In this document: in pieces, positions 1 to 19,947 of the stretch
Layout: each line of letters opens with the position of its first letter
Position numbering within the stretch: the first letter of the stretch is position 1
Assembly (NCBI GenBank): GCA_963693365.1
Contig: CAVNZM010000015.1
Span: 1,302,001-1,366,000 of the forward strand
Direction: 5' to 3'
From: Amoebidium appalachense
Lineage: Eukaryota > Ichthyosporea
DNA: 64,000 nucleotides
Program-made: the position numbers and the translations under genes
The notes under the pieces: model-generated
What the model saw: the letters and a program-made list of their open reading frames with translations, nothing else
Database searches by the model: none
Told to the model about the DNA's origin: nothing

Positions 1-3589
<3,589 letters not shown>

Positions 3590-4113
3590 TGCAAGCAGGG
3601 TGGAGTTGGGTGGCCAAGGCATGCCGCCGCCGCTGGGGCAAGGTGTGTAACCTGTTATGGTTAGCCACCTGCCAAATAAGGCGCGCAAAATGGCTAATTG
3701 TGATTGGTGAACCAGGATCACTTTTTTAACCCATGGTATGTAGAGTCCGCAGCTAAGATTACCAAAGGATGCCACGACCAAGATTTTCCTATAGGAGCTA
3801 TTGTAGCACTCCTTTCACGGATTATTTATCGACAGACCAACACGCTGTTATCAGAGTTTCGGATACTTAGAGACACAGACGTCGGCATGCACATATGCCT
3901 GGGATGAAAAAATATCAAAACAATGGCATCGCATGACAAACCATTCTGATAAGATTTTTAAACCAAACAATCTTATTTGTGGAAAATAGAGGATAAAATC
4001 TCGCCACACTAAACAAACGCGTCTTTTTTTCACACATCGCACTGTCGCAAGTAGCACGTAGGGCACGTAACACGTAACTCCATCCATGCCACTCCATTTA
4101 CCGTAGTCGCACG
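3590..4113 (+). promoter_or_regulatory. Conserved upstream flank of family copy 1
   Basis: The block from about 3640 to 3760 matches the flanks of copies 2 and 3 (TTATGGTTAGCCACCTGCC, then an ATTGG site and a CCCATGGTATG motif), followed by less conserved sequence up to the start codon. Conservation in all three units, including the decayed one, suggests that the promoter and 5' UTR were duplicated with the gene. No TATA box is obvious. Confidence 0.45.
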
Positions 4114-5226
4114 ATGCTTCCGCGCCTTCTGGCGGTTTTCGCCGCCGTGATTGCGGGCACACAGACCGCGTCAGCGACCACGTGCAAAGACCAATGCGCC
4201 CTCCTGCAGAGCAAGCACCCCTGGGCGGACTGTGCGGCCCAGTGCACGTCCACGCCCAAGATGTGCGTCGGCATCTGCGGCTTTAACGTGGCTGGCCTGC
4301 AGGCCCGCGACAAGAACTTCAAGTTCACCCCCACCCAGGTCAGAGCAATCAAGCAGTGCACCTCCACCGCATGCAGCAGCAAGAAACACAAAGCATACTA
4401 TGGTAAGGCAGTGCCTATTTACCGCCCCGCACGCCGGAAGTCCCACTATCTATGGCCACGGGACGCCGATGCCTATGATGGTTATCTCGACAGGCCCCTC
4501 GTCGACCATAGTGCAGTTGCCAAGCATTTTGGGGAGGGTATTGCCATTATAGGCAAGGCCGTGGCGCGGCGCTCGGCTGAACTCGCTGAGGTCCGTGCGG
4601 CGGCGGTGGAAGGGGGCAAAACTGCGGGTGTCCGAAGAGACTCGTCTTATTATCCGTATGTGGGCGGCGGAACTGCCCTCCCCCCCCTGAACTCAAATTC
4701 TGTTCCCTACACTGGTGCCACCACGACTAACCCGGGCACCTACACTGGTGTTAACTCTGGCCTGCAGCCCTATCAGCCCTACACTGGTATTAACACTGGC
4801 CCGACGCCCTACACGAGTATTAACACTGGCCCGGCTCCTGATACTGGTGCCACCTCTAGCACACTCACTCGGAGAGCCACGAAGGCAGCTGCAGGCCTCT
4901 ATGGAGACGCTGCACTCTCTTCCTTGTTCCCCGACGTCATTTTCCCCTACGCTGGTATCAACACTGGCCCGGAACGCCCCATTGAGAGAACCCGTGTAAA
5001 TGGTCGCATCCCTCCCATGGACTACTACAGTGGTGCCATCATTGGTGTCGGGCCCATGCAGAGAGTCTCACCGGGAATCGATGATGATAACCTTCCGCAC
5101 CCCATCATAGGAACTGCCGCGGCGCTGCCTCTGAAGGCGCGCTATTATGGAGGGCGACGACATGGCAAGCGTCGCCTTCGCAAGAACCGCAATAATCTGG
5201 GCAAAAAGTCTGACGATGAATGGTAG
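4114..5226 (+). CDS. Secreted cysteine-rich family, copy 1 (370 aa)
   Basis: I do not recognise this family. The single-exon frame starts at the ATG shared by all three copies (context CGCACGATGCTTCCGCG). Residues 1-21 form a signal peptide (MLPRLLAVFAAV...ASA). A domain with eight cysteines follows, spaced C-x3-C-x11-C-x3-C-x6-C-x3-C-x23-C-x4-C. It ends in a conserved basic stretch (PIYRPARRKS) that resembles a proprotein-convertase site. The middle is short. The second half has about five copies of a Tyr-Thr-Gly-Ile-Asn-Thr-Gly-Pro-type repeat. The tail is strongly basic and ends in DDEW, matching EDEW in copy 2. Compared with copy 2 it lacks the Gly/Ala helix block and the SPQEI repeat module. 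An extracellular or cell-wall role is inferred from the signal peptide and repeats alone. Confidence 0.85.
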   Translation: MLPRLLAVFAAVIAGTQTASATTCKDQCALLQSKHPWADCAAQCTSTPKMCVGICGFNVAGLQARDKNFKFTPTQVRAIKQCTSTACSSKKHKAYYGKAVPIYRPARRKSHYLWPRDADAYDGYLDRPLVDHSAVAKHFGEGIAIIGKAVARRSAELAEVRAAAVEGGKTAGVRRDSSYYPYVGGGTALPPLNSNSVPYTGATTTNPGTYTGVNSGLQPYQPYTGINTGPTPYTSINTGPAPDTGATSSTLTRRATKAAAGLYGDAALSSLFPDVIFPYAGINTGPERPIERTRVNGRIPPMDYYSGAIIGVGPMQRVSPGIDDDNLPHPIIGTAAALPLKARYYGGRRHGKRRLRKNRNNLGKKSDDEW

Positions 5227-8999
<3,773 letters not shown>

Positions 9000-9560
9000 A
9001 AAAAGAAAACAATCAAACTGCTACACGTGAACCCCATCTTAACGGCCGGCGCTAGCCTGAGCATGCCACCTGTCGGTCGTTGGTCGTGGCGTGCACGGTG
9101 GCACTGCAGTGGCACAGGTGCACATCATGCCATTATTGGCAACTTGCCAATGTACCGCCAGAGATCTCGAGATTCGCCCGTGTGACGCGGGCGCCCATGG
9201 AGCCATCACCTCTAATATTTTGTATGTGTAGGTGCTGTGTACTCATAGACCAAGTTACCAGCACTATGTAGTTGAGTTTGGGAGACTATTGAGTTTGTGT
9301 TTGCCATTCAGTCACGGAGTTTCGAGGGCCGGGTCCGGAGGGTCGGGGTCCGTTCAGCCGCTGGGCGGAACACAGCTTTATCCTCTGGTATGCGATTGTG
9401 TGGACGCCTTGCCAGTGCCACCATGCAACTTGTTTTGCAGACACTGCAAAGCACACGTGCCCTTTCAGTTGGGCGTTCTAAAAGCATTTCAAGTTGGAGA
9501 ATGGCATTGTTTTTTTCAACGCCTAGGCATTATTAAGTTTAGAATAACGTGGTTGTTACA
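9000..9560 (+). repeat. Unit-2 copy of a block shared with unit 3
   Basis: This block matches 17290-17880. Both contain GCGGAACACAGCTTTATCCT followed by CTGGTATRCGAT, and both contain the sequence CATTGCxTTTTCAACG further on. Short open frames in both copies share the peptide GGTQLYPLV but then diverge. I treat it as duplicated non-coding or decayed sequence, not as a gene. Confidence 0.5.
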
Positions 9561-9839
9561 GTAAACAATACCTGTCTTTTTATTCATCCCTGTACATTTG
9601 TATATATATGTAGACCGGGTCCTGTAGATTCCTGTCGTGGCCCCACATTCCCGAGGTAACAACTTCACAAGGCTCTTCACAAGCTCATTTTATACCGATG
9701 TTACATTCACAAAAGATCATTTTTTCTGTCACTAATATATGTTACCTAAATGCTTATGTTCGAGTTTACTATCATCAGAAATTGGTTTGTAGAAAGAACA
9801 GTCCTGCAGGCATCATGCCAGTAACTGGCTGTTAAACTG

Positions 9840-10309
9840 TGATTACTACTAACCTTTTATGGTTAACCACCTACCAAATATAGCGCGTAGATAAAACCGA
9901 CTAATTATGATTGGTAATTTTTAGCCCATGGTATGCATGCAAATCCGCAGTTAAGATTACGTGCAATGACGACATTTGTTTTTATTGTTTGTTTTGCGGT
10001 ACATGTGCACCCCATTTTACCTATATTGCTTATCTTTTGAAGTTTGTGATTAAAAAAAGGAACACGCTATAATCGGATACTCTGAGTTCAGAACACAGAC
10101 GCCGAACTGTAAACACCGAAGCAAATTACTTTATTCCTGACACAGAGTTGGAAGATTTTCGACCAAAACAATCTTACTTGTGGACAAATGGGTTTATAAG
10201 CTCGAAACATCAAACAATCTGTTCATTTGACCATTCAGATCGCAACACAAACAATCACGGTCGACCTCCAACACCACTTTACACAGGTTGCCTAACACTT
10301 ACCCGCACG
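9840..10309 (+). promoter_or_regulatory. Conserved upstream flank of family copy 2
   Basis: It contains the shared TTTATGGTTAACCACCTACC block, an ATTGG site, CCCATGGTATG and the ACCCGCACG sequence immediately before the start codon. An in-frame upstream ATG at 10148 would add 54 residues with no signal peptide. The downstream ATG at 10310 is preferred because it is the one conserved in all three copies and begins the signal peptide. Confidence 0.45.
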
Positions 10310-11590
10310 ATGCTTCCGCGCCTTCTGGCGGTTTTCGCCGCCGTGCTTGCGGGCACACAGACCGCATCAGCCACCACGTGCAAAGACCAATGCGCCCTCC
10401 TGCAGAGTAAACAGCCCTGGCCGGACTGTGCGGCCCAGTGCACGTCCACGCCCAAGATGTGCGTCGGTATCTGCGGCTTCAACGTGGCTGGCCTGCAGGC
10501 CCGCGACAAGAACTTCAAGTTCACCCGCTCCCAGGTCGGAGCAATCAAGCAGTGTACCTCCACCGCGTGCAACTTCAAGAAGCCCAAAGCCTACTATGGA
10601 AAGGCAGCGCCTATTTACCGCCCCGCCCGCCGTAAGTCCTACTATGCGGAGCCGCGGGCCCGGTATGATGCAGCTGCCAAGCAGTTTGGGGAGGGCATTG
10701 CAGCCATCATCGGTATCATAGGCGAGGCAATAATGGGCGGGGCTGAAGTTGCCGAGGTCGGTGCGGTGGCGGCAGAGGGGGCCGAGATGGCCGGTGAGGT
10801 GAGTGAGATCGCCGGTGAGGTGGGCGGCCTTACCGAGGGCGGGGCCGAGGGCTTCGTTGATTCAGCAGAGGGTTTGCGTCCGGGCGAAGCTGGCCTAGAG
10901 AATGGTGCATCTGAGATGGGGGCCAGGGACGTCCAAGAAATCACAATGGAGGAATTGGCCCGCGGTGGCAGCCCCCAGGAGATATCGGAGCGCATAGCAA
11001 ACCGCATGGCTGGGGAGATTTCGGGTGATGTTCCGGGTCTTGAAGAAGAATCGGGCTCCATAATATCAGAAGGGGAACGACCCGCCGAAGTGGGAGCGGA
11101 CTCCGGCTGGTATGAGCCCAGGGATATTCAATCCGTCATGCAGGAGGCAATGGCCGAGGGAGGGTCACCCCAAGAAATAACGCAGCGTATAACGGAACGG
11201 ATGACAGAAATCGCACAAGAGGCGGCACAGCCTAGGTTCGGCGCGGCTGGCGTCGGTGGTAAAAATCTCAACTGGGACGATATGGGTGTAGTTATTACGG
11301 GCCCTCCCTCCATCTCGAGTAATACTCTTCCCTACGGCATCGGCCCTGTTCTCCCCCCCCGGGACTCCATTGTTCCCTACACTGGTGTTAACACTGGCCC
11401 GGGGCCCATCGAAAGAACCTCGGGAGTCGATGAAGATGAATTTCCGTACGTCGAGCCAATCATAGGAACTGCGATTCCTCCAAAGGCGCGTTATGGTGAT
11501 GAAGGTCAACGACAGAACAATGCAAAGTTTCAGCGCCGACTTCGCAAGAACCGTAACAATCTGCATAAGAAATATGAGGATGAGTGGTAG
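10310..11590 (+). CDS. Secreted cysteine-rich family, copy 2 (426 aa)
   Basis: Unrecognised family; this is the fullest copy. A signal peptide (residues 1-21) is followed by the eight-cysteine domain and the RPARRKS basic stretch. Next comes a hydrophobic Gly/Ala block (FGEGIAAIIGIIGEAI and onward) with glycines at i+3/i+4 spacing, which could form a membrane-active or packed helix. Two copies of a helical module with the signature GGSPQEI-[ST]-[EQ]-R-I follow. One Y-T-G-V-N-T-G-P repeat leads into an acidic segment (DEDEFPYVEP) and the basic tail ending EDEW. Compared with copy 1 it gained (or copy 1 lost) the helix block and module. It is single exon. No catalytic motif is visible, so function is unknown. 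Confidence 0.87.
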   Translation: MLPRLLAVFAAVLAGTQTASATTCKDQCALLQSKQPWPDCAAQCTSTPKMCVGICGFNVAGLQARDKNFKFTRSQVGAIKQCTSTACNFKKPKAYYGKAAPIYRPARRKSYYAEPRARYDAAAKQFGEGIAAIIGIIGEAIMGGAEVAEVGAVAAEGAEMAGEVSEIAGEVGGLTEGGAEGFVDSAEGLRPGEAGLENGASEMGARDVQEITMEELARGGSPQEISERIANRMAGEISGDVPGLEEESGSIISEGERPAEVGADSGWYEPRDIQSVMQEAMAEGGSPQEITQRITERMTEIAQEAAQPRFGAAGVGGKNLNWDDMGVVITGPPSISSNTLPYGIGPVLPPRDSIVPYTGVNTGPGPIERTSGVDEDEFPYVEPIIGTAIPPKARYGDEGQRQNNAKFQRRLRKNRNNLHKKYEDEW

Positions 11591-11786
11591 GGTGTAAAAA
11601 TGATTATCTTCACTATAACTAAGTATATCATATGTAACCTATTCCGGTGTCCATAGTGTTCTTTTTGTCGCAAATTCGATTCCAAGTAGGCGATGTATGA
11701 GCAACATTTTTTTTGAAGGCAGTGGGATCACGTATCATTACTTGGTTGATTAGAAGTGATCAATTATGTGCGGCCCACGGAGCCTT

Positions 11787-11792
11787 AATAAA
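11787..11792 (+). terminator. Candidate poly(A) signal AATAAA of copy 2
   Basis: A canonical AATAAA lies 197 nt after the copy 2 stop codon. Unit 3 has AATAAA at 20491 in its post-gene block, so an end of transcript at about this distance is plausible. No cDNA evidence is available. Confidence 0.35.
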
Positions 11793-11922
11793 GGAAGGTG
11801 CGTGAATCTAATAATAACAAAATTGTGTGACTCAAGGCTGTGAAGGTTCAATTTCACATGTGCCGCTCGTAATACATGACACACCATTAGTGTCCGGGCT
11901 TTAAGTTTAAAGGATGGTATGC

Positions 11923-11987
<65 letters not shown>

Positions 11988-12006
11988 CCCCACACACAAA
12001 CAACAC

Positions 12007-12056
<50 letters not shown>

Positions 12057-12237
12057 ACACACACACCTACACTCATGAGTCTTCTCTGCTCATTTGAATA
12101 TAAACAAATCAAGGCTTTACGTGCCTGATCGATTCATAAAGGTGTACATGTGAAATCAGAATTGAAAGTTCCCTGATCGATTACGTCCACCAATCTTTAT
12201 AGTGCCGCGGCACCTCTAACCCTCCCCCTTGGAGCTG

Positions 12238-12275
<38 letters not shown>

Positions 12276-12380
12276 CCCTCCCGCCTTCCCCCCTCCCCTC
12301 CCCCCCTCCCCTCTTGGCGCCCCGCCGAAAACTCTATCCCAGCTGAACACACAACCCACACCACAGCACCGTGATGCCGA

Positions 12381-12388
12381 ATCGGATG

Positions 12389-12451
<63 letters not shown>

Positions 12452-12626
12452 GTGACACACACACACACACACACACACACACGCCTACACACGCACACAC
12501 ACACACAAACGCACACACACACACACACACACACGCATACACAAACACACACACACCCATTAAATTAGTCACAAACAGAAACACAATCGCCCCCATGAAA
12601 GCGCACGCGCACACACACGCACACAT

Positions 12627-12673
<47 letters not shown>

Positions 12674-12851
12674 GTGACACACACACACACACACACACAC
12701 ACACGCCTACACACGCACACACACACACAAACGCCCACACACACACACACACACACGCATACACAAACACACACACACCCATTAAATTAGTCACAAACAG
12801 AAACACAATCGCCCCCATGAAAGCGCGCGCACACACACACGCACACATACG

Positions 12852-12892
<41 letters not shown>

Positions 12893-12900
12893 TTTTAGGC
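12381..12900. repeat. Two-and-a-half copies of a ~240-bp (CA)-rich unit
   Basis: Two nearly identical blocks, each ending in CATTAAATTAGTCACAAACA and continuing to CGCCCCCATGAAAGCGC, end near 12605 and 12828. A third, shortened core (TTTTTAGGCACAAACAGAAA) lies at 12892. The repeats include a CACCGTGACAC interruption inside the (CA)n tract. This looks like recent tandem amplification. Confidence 0.75.
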
Positions 12901-12972
12901 ACAAACAGAAACACAAACGCCCCCATGCAGGCGTGTGCACACAAACACACACACACACATACCCACAAACAC

Positions 12973-13027
<55 letters not shown>

Positions 13028-13114
13028 TTTCACGTCTACATACTGGCAGCTTTGCCCAGTGTCACACGCACTTGAGCGCGGGCACACACAGGCATACACG
13101 TGGAACACCGCGCG

Positions 13115-13194
<80 letters not shown>

Positions 13195-13465
13195 CACACC
13201 CACACCCACACCAACACACCCACCCACCCACCCACGCAGGCCCACACATGCACACCCACACACCTACACACACACACACACACACACACACTCTCTCTCT
13301 CTCTCTCTCTCTCACACACACGCGCGCACACACACACACGCACACACACATCCACGCCCACCCACCCACACACACCCTCTCTCCCTCCCTCGACACACAC
13401 CTCCCTCCCTCCCTCCCTCCCTCTCTCTCTCTCCCCCCCCCATCCCCCCCCCCCCCCCCCCCCCT

Positions 13466-13539
<74 letters not shown>

Positions 13540-14205
13540 CCCCCCCCCCCCCCTCCCCCTTCTCTATCACATAATAAGGAGTGTTGCAGCCAAACATCAC
13601 AGTGACTTGATGAATCAAACGTGGAGACAGGGTTCTAAGGTGTTAATGTAGATTTACGAAAGCAAAATTTCTGGCCAAATTACACCTGCGAGTGACGGGC
13701 CCCACTACCACCACACACACAGAGAGAAATTTTCTATCCAATATTCAAGTCTTAAGCTTAATTAATGCATTGGTAGTCAAACGGACACTGAAAGGAAGAT
13801 TTAGAATCATGGGGGAAAAAAAAAGACTCATGACCGAGGAAACAAGGGAAGCTATGCTCATGCATCCAAAAAAGGAAAGGAAAAAGCGAAAAAATCAAAA
13901 TCGAAACCAAATCTCTCAAAGAGCGAGAGACAAAACAAAGAAAAACGACAAATGAAAACCAAATCACCCCCAGAGTAAACAGACGAAAAAAGCACCAAGC
14001 GCGATCTGTGCATGCACATCTTGAGCCCACCTTAGCCAATCAGGAGCAGCCTGTGCACATTGCTTCATTTGATTGGTTACTTTCGTGTTAGTTCTCTGTC
14101 TAATGCTTTGGCCTCGAGGAAGGGAGGGAGGGGGGAGAGACAGAGGGAGAGAGGGGGGAGGTGGAGGGGGGAGAGAGAGAGAGACAGACAGGCAAAAATG
14201 GTGGG

Positions 14206-14334
<129 letters not shown>

Positions 14335-14420
14335 GTCGTCGTGCCAGCCAACCACAGTGTTGATTGGATTTATCATTGACCCTGCAGTCGATCGCGGAGA
14401 CTGCACCGTGACTACAAATA

Positions 14421-15253
<833 letters not shown>

Positions 15254-15298
15254 CCTTCTGTTTACAAGACAGATGCTTTACCATTAAGCTACACGTAA
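15254..15298 (-). pseudogene. Truncated tRNA-Thr(UGU)-like sequence
   Basis: Read on the minus strand, the sequence has TA at positions 8-9, a D-arm (GCTTAATGGTAAAGC) and a five-pair anticodon stem TCTGT/ACAGA around the loop CTTGTAA, giving anticodon UGU. No T-arm can be found after it, so the 3' half is missing. It is the last member of the array and sits in register with the other three. Confidence 0.55.
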
Positions 15299-15314
15299 CA
15301 CTAGCCATATATAA

Positions 15315-15387
15315 GTTGATAGTAGGACTTCAACCTACAACCAGTGCATTAGAAGTGTACTGCTCTATCCTATTGAGCTATATCAAT
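15315..15387 (-). tRNA. tRNA-Arg(UCU)-like sequence
   Basis: The minus strand folds as a full cloverleaf. The acceptor ATTGATA pairs with TATCAAC at six of seven positions. TA is at positions 8-9. The D-arm is GCTC/GAGC. The anticodon loop CTTCTAA gives UCU, on a stem with one mismatch. The T-stem GTAGG/CCTAC is perfect, with loop TTGAAGT. It is 73 nt with no encoded CCA. It is the best-preserved member. The T-loop lacks the nuclear B-box GGTTCGA and looks organellar. Confidence 0.6.
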
Positions 15388-15402
15388 TACCTTTGGTGTA
15401 AT

Positions 15403-15474
15403 AGGGATTGCAGGACTTGAACCTACAGCCGTAATCTTATAAGGAGTATGCTCTACCAATTAAGTTAAATACCT
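15403..15474 (-). tRNA. tRNA-Ile(UAU)-like sequence
   Basis: On the minus strand the acceptor AGGTATT pairs with AATCCCT at six of seven positions. The anticodon loop is CTTATAA (anticodon UAU). The T-arm is GTAGG-TTCAAGT-CCTGC. The D-stem (ACTT/GAGC) is weak. It is 72 nt, separated from its neighbours by 15 and 16 nt. It may be intact or lightly decayed. Confidence 0.5.
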
Positions 15475-15490
15475 CTATCCTATTCGCACC

Positions 15491-15563
15491 TTTTCAGATA
15501 GGACTTGGACCGAAAACCATTAACGTGACACGTTAATGCTCTAACCAATTGATCTACTTACAC
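15491..15563 (-). tRNA. tRNA-Asp(GUC)-like sequence, degenerate
   Basis: On the minus strand there is a D-arm (GATC...GAGC) and a perfect anticodon stem TTAAC/GTTAA enclosing GTGTCAC (anticodon GUC). The T-stem (TTCGG/CCTAT) has two mismatches and the acceptor pairs at only four of seven positions, so it is probably non-functional now. Confidence 0.45.
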
Positions 15564-15663
15564 TATTCTTAATTAACATCGTACTAGATTCCTTACTCCA
15601 TATATAGTTAGTGTAGTTTGGTTTTGATTGCATGTTCTGATTTGGTCAGATTTTGAAGCATTT

Positions 15664-15722
15664 GATTGGTTACTTCAGTCTGGCTTCAAATTCCAAATGC
15701 ATCGTGGGAACGGGTATAAAAG
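15664..15722 (+). promoter_or_regulatory. TATA-type promoter without recognised gene
   Basis: TATAAAAG at 15715-15722 is preceded by an ATTGG (inverted CCAAT) at 15664, a normal core-promoter spacing. No coding frame follows for over 1 kb, so it may drive a non-coding RNA, a first non-coding exon or a mobile element. It may also be chance. Confidence 0.3.
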
Positions 15723-17149
<1,427 letters not shown>

Positions 17150-17289
17150 ACCACCACCACCACCGTGACCACTCTCCCCTTCCCCCCCCCCCCCCCCATC
17201 GCCCTCCCCCTCCCCTCCCCCCTCCCCCCAACCCCCCAACCCCCCTCCCCCCCCCCCCCCCCCCCCCCCCCCCCCTTCCCCTTTTCTCT

Positions 17290-17880
17290 TTTTTTGTGAA
17301 AAGAAAATAATCAAAACGCGCCACGTGCCGCACACCTGTCAAGGCTACTAGAGTACAACTGTGCCCTGCGCATCATCACCGTACGCGTCTGGCTGTCGCG
17401 GAGTCAGGACACACTATTGTACACATGCAGAAGAATGGCTGCTGCTAACTAACTCATGATATGGGCATCCTCGTGAGCCCGTCAACAGAGCCTTCAAAAG
17501 TTTGTATATGTAGGTGCTAGACTAAGTTTTGCAGCTCAAGTCAAGCTTGCAGAACGAGTTTGGGAGGCTATGTACCGAGTCAGTGTGTTTGCCGTTCAGT
17601 TGAGGTACATGTGAGCATCGGATTACGAAGGGCTGGACTGTAGTGTTGGGGCCGTTCGGCGGAACACAGCTTTATCCTCTGGTATACGATCGCGTCACTT
17701 CGCGCGGACGCCTGCCAGTCATAAGTGCCGCCAAACAAACAACGCACAGTATACGACGGCACACATGCCCTTTCATATGGACGTTGTCAGAAGCGTTTCG
17801 AATTGAAGGAAGTCATTGCCTTTTCAACGGCCAGAAATATATACAATGAACAATGTTGGGCTTTATTTCATTTCAGTACA
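17290..17880 (+). repeat. Unit-3 copy of the 9000-9540 block
   Basis: It matches the unit-2 block over TTCGGCGGAACACAGC and onward, over GAAAATAATCAAA near the start, and at the 3' end. It marks the left limit of the third segmental unit. No gene is seen. Confidence 0.5.
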
Positions 17881-18179
17881 GACAGAGTCAGAAGAGAAGT
17901 TGTCTATTTCGAGCTCCCAGCCTCTCCCGACCTGCGCAGGAATTCCGGAACTTCGGAAGGTTGTTTCGTAGGCACTGCACATGCATTCGAGTAACAGCCG
18001 AGCAAGCTCAGTTTGTAACGATGTTACATACGCAGGAAAGCACGTTTTCTGTCGTTAAAACATATGTTTTCTAAAAGCTTATGAAGTACTATATTGTTTT
18101 GTGGAAACTATAGTCCTGCAGGCAGCGCCGTGGCCGTTTACTGGCTTTCAAAGCTGGATTCCTGCGTTCAGAAAGGTGA

Positions 18180-18746
18180 AAATACCAACCTTTTATGGCT
18201 AGCCACCTGCCATATATAGCGCATGGATAAAACGGACAATTTTGATTGGAGAACATCAACAGATTTTTACCCCATGGTATGGCTAATCCACAGTTAAGAT
18301 TATTGCAGTGTGTATGTACCCCCCCATACCTGAGACCCCCCCCCCATACCTGAGACCCCCCCATACCTGAGACTGGTTCTCTTTGCCTCGAGTAAACAGC
18401 GTAAACCCCCGTATGTATTTGTATGTTTTGCGGTGCATGTGCAGCACAAATTACCCATAGCACTCGTTTCAAAGTTGAATAGTCTACCCAAAAACACGTT
18501 ATAATCCGAAACTTCGAATTTAGGACACAGACGCCCAATTGTAAACATCGAAGCAAGTGGCTTCATTACTGACACAGAGTTGGAAGAAAGTTATAAACCA
18601 AACAATCGTATTTGTGGACAATGAGTATCGAAACTCATTACCGCAAACGAAGGCATTCATGCGACCGTTCAGATCGCAATTCAAAGTAAGGTCGACGTCC
18701 CACGCACCTTCTCAAAGGTTTCCTATCACTAGTACTTGTTCGCACG
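18180..18746 (+). promoter_or_regulatory. Conserved upstream flank of family copy 3
   Basis: It has the same landmarks as in units 1 and 2 (TTTTATGGCTAGCCACC, ATTGG, CCCCATGGTATGG, then TTCGCACG before the ATG). It is interrupted by a ~92-bp insertion at 18319-18410 that is absent from unit 2. Confidence 0.45.
18319..18410. mobile_element. ~92-bp inserted element with 7-bp direct repeats
   Basis: The insert starts with a poly-C run and contains CCATACCTGAGA three times in tandem, then a unique arm ending CAGCGTAAACCCCC. It is flanked by GTATGTA at 18312-18318 and 18411-18417, which looks like a target-site duplication, and the aligned unit-2 flank lacks it. The last 50 nt recur identically at 62740-62789, so this is a dispersed family. 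It has no coding capacity. Confidence 0.55.
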
Positions 18747-19912
18747 ATGCTTCCGCGTCTTCTGGCGTTTTTCGCCGCCGTGCTTGCGTGCACACAGACC
18801 GCGTCAGCGACCACATGCACAGAGCAAGCACCCCTGGGCGGACTGTGCGGCCCAGTGCACGTCCACGCCCAAGATGTGCTTCGGCATCTGCGGCTTCAAC
18901 GTGGCTGGCTTGCAGGCCCCCGCGACAAGAACTTCAAGTTCACCCGCCCCCAGGCCGCAGCAGTCAAGCAGTGCACCTCCACCGCGTGCAACAGCAAGAA
19001 AAAGCCCAAAGCCTACTATGGCAAGAAAGCGCCTATTTACCGCCCCGCCCGCCGTAAGTCCTACTATGCGGAGCCGCGGGCCTGGTATGATGCAACTGCC
19101 AAGCAGTTTGGGGAGGGCATTGCAGCTATCATTGGCACCATAGGCGAGGCAATAGCGGGCGGGGCTGAGGCCGGGGCGGCGGCGGCAGGGGGGGCCGAGA
19201 TTGCCGGTGAAGTCGGTGGCATTGCCGAGGGCGGGGCAGAGGGCTTCGCAGATTCTGCAGAGGGTTTGCGTCCAAACCAAGGTGGCCTACAATACGGTGG
19301 ATCTGAGTCAGCTGCCAGGGACATCCAAGAAGCCACGATGGAGGAATTGGCGCGGGGTGGCAGCCCCCAGGAGATATCACGGCGCTTAGCAAACCGCTTG
19401 GCTGGGGAGATTGCGTTCGACATCCGGAAGTGGAACGACCCCCCGAAACGGGAGCGGAATCCGCGGGAAGGTATGAGCCCACTGATATCCAATCGGTCGT
19501 GGAGGGAGCAATGGCTCAAGGCGGGTCACTCCCAGAAATAGCGCAGCGTATAACGCAAGAGCTAGCAAACCGCTTGCAACTGGGGAGATTGCGTTCGACA
19601 TCCCGGGCCTGGAAGAGCCGGAAGTGGAACGACCCCCCGAAACGGGAGCGGAATCCGCGGGAAGGTATGAGCCCACTGATATCCAATCGGTCGTGGAGGG
19701 AGCAATGGATCAAGGAGGGTCGAGTCTCCCAGAAATTGTGCAGCGTATAACGCAAGAGCTGGGCGCGATGGCCGAAGTCTTGGCGCCAAAGCCTAACAGC
19801 GGTGGAAAAAGCTTCGCCTGGGGCGAGGTGCATGGATTTGGGAAATACAGGCCCCGGCCCCATTACTCCAGACAACGCTTACCCTTTTCCCTATGGCATT
19901 GGCCCTGTTCCC

Positions 19913-19947
<35 letters not shown>

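Larger units (their letters stand above)
15254..15563 (-). other. tRNA-like array, candidate mitochondrial insertion
   Basis: Four different tRNA-like sequences (Asp, Ile, Arg, Thr in transcription order) start at 15563, 15474, 15387 and 15298. That is a period of 87-89 nt with 15-16-nt spacers. Close packing of different isotypes on one strand and T-loops without a nuclear B-box fit a fragment of mitochondrial DNA in the nuclear genome. A nuclear tRNA cluster is the alternative. Confidence 0.55.

Noticed and set aside
9232-9564. 110-residue frame with a related frame at 17643-17849
   Set aside because: They share GGTQLYPLV but diverge by frameshifts afterward. DNA similarity comes from the segmental duplication and shows no protein-level constraint.
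10148-10309. Upstream start (MEDFRPKQ...) for family copy 2
   Set aside because: It would bury the signal peptide 54 residues inside and is not conserved in copies 1 and 3.
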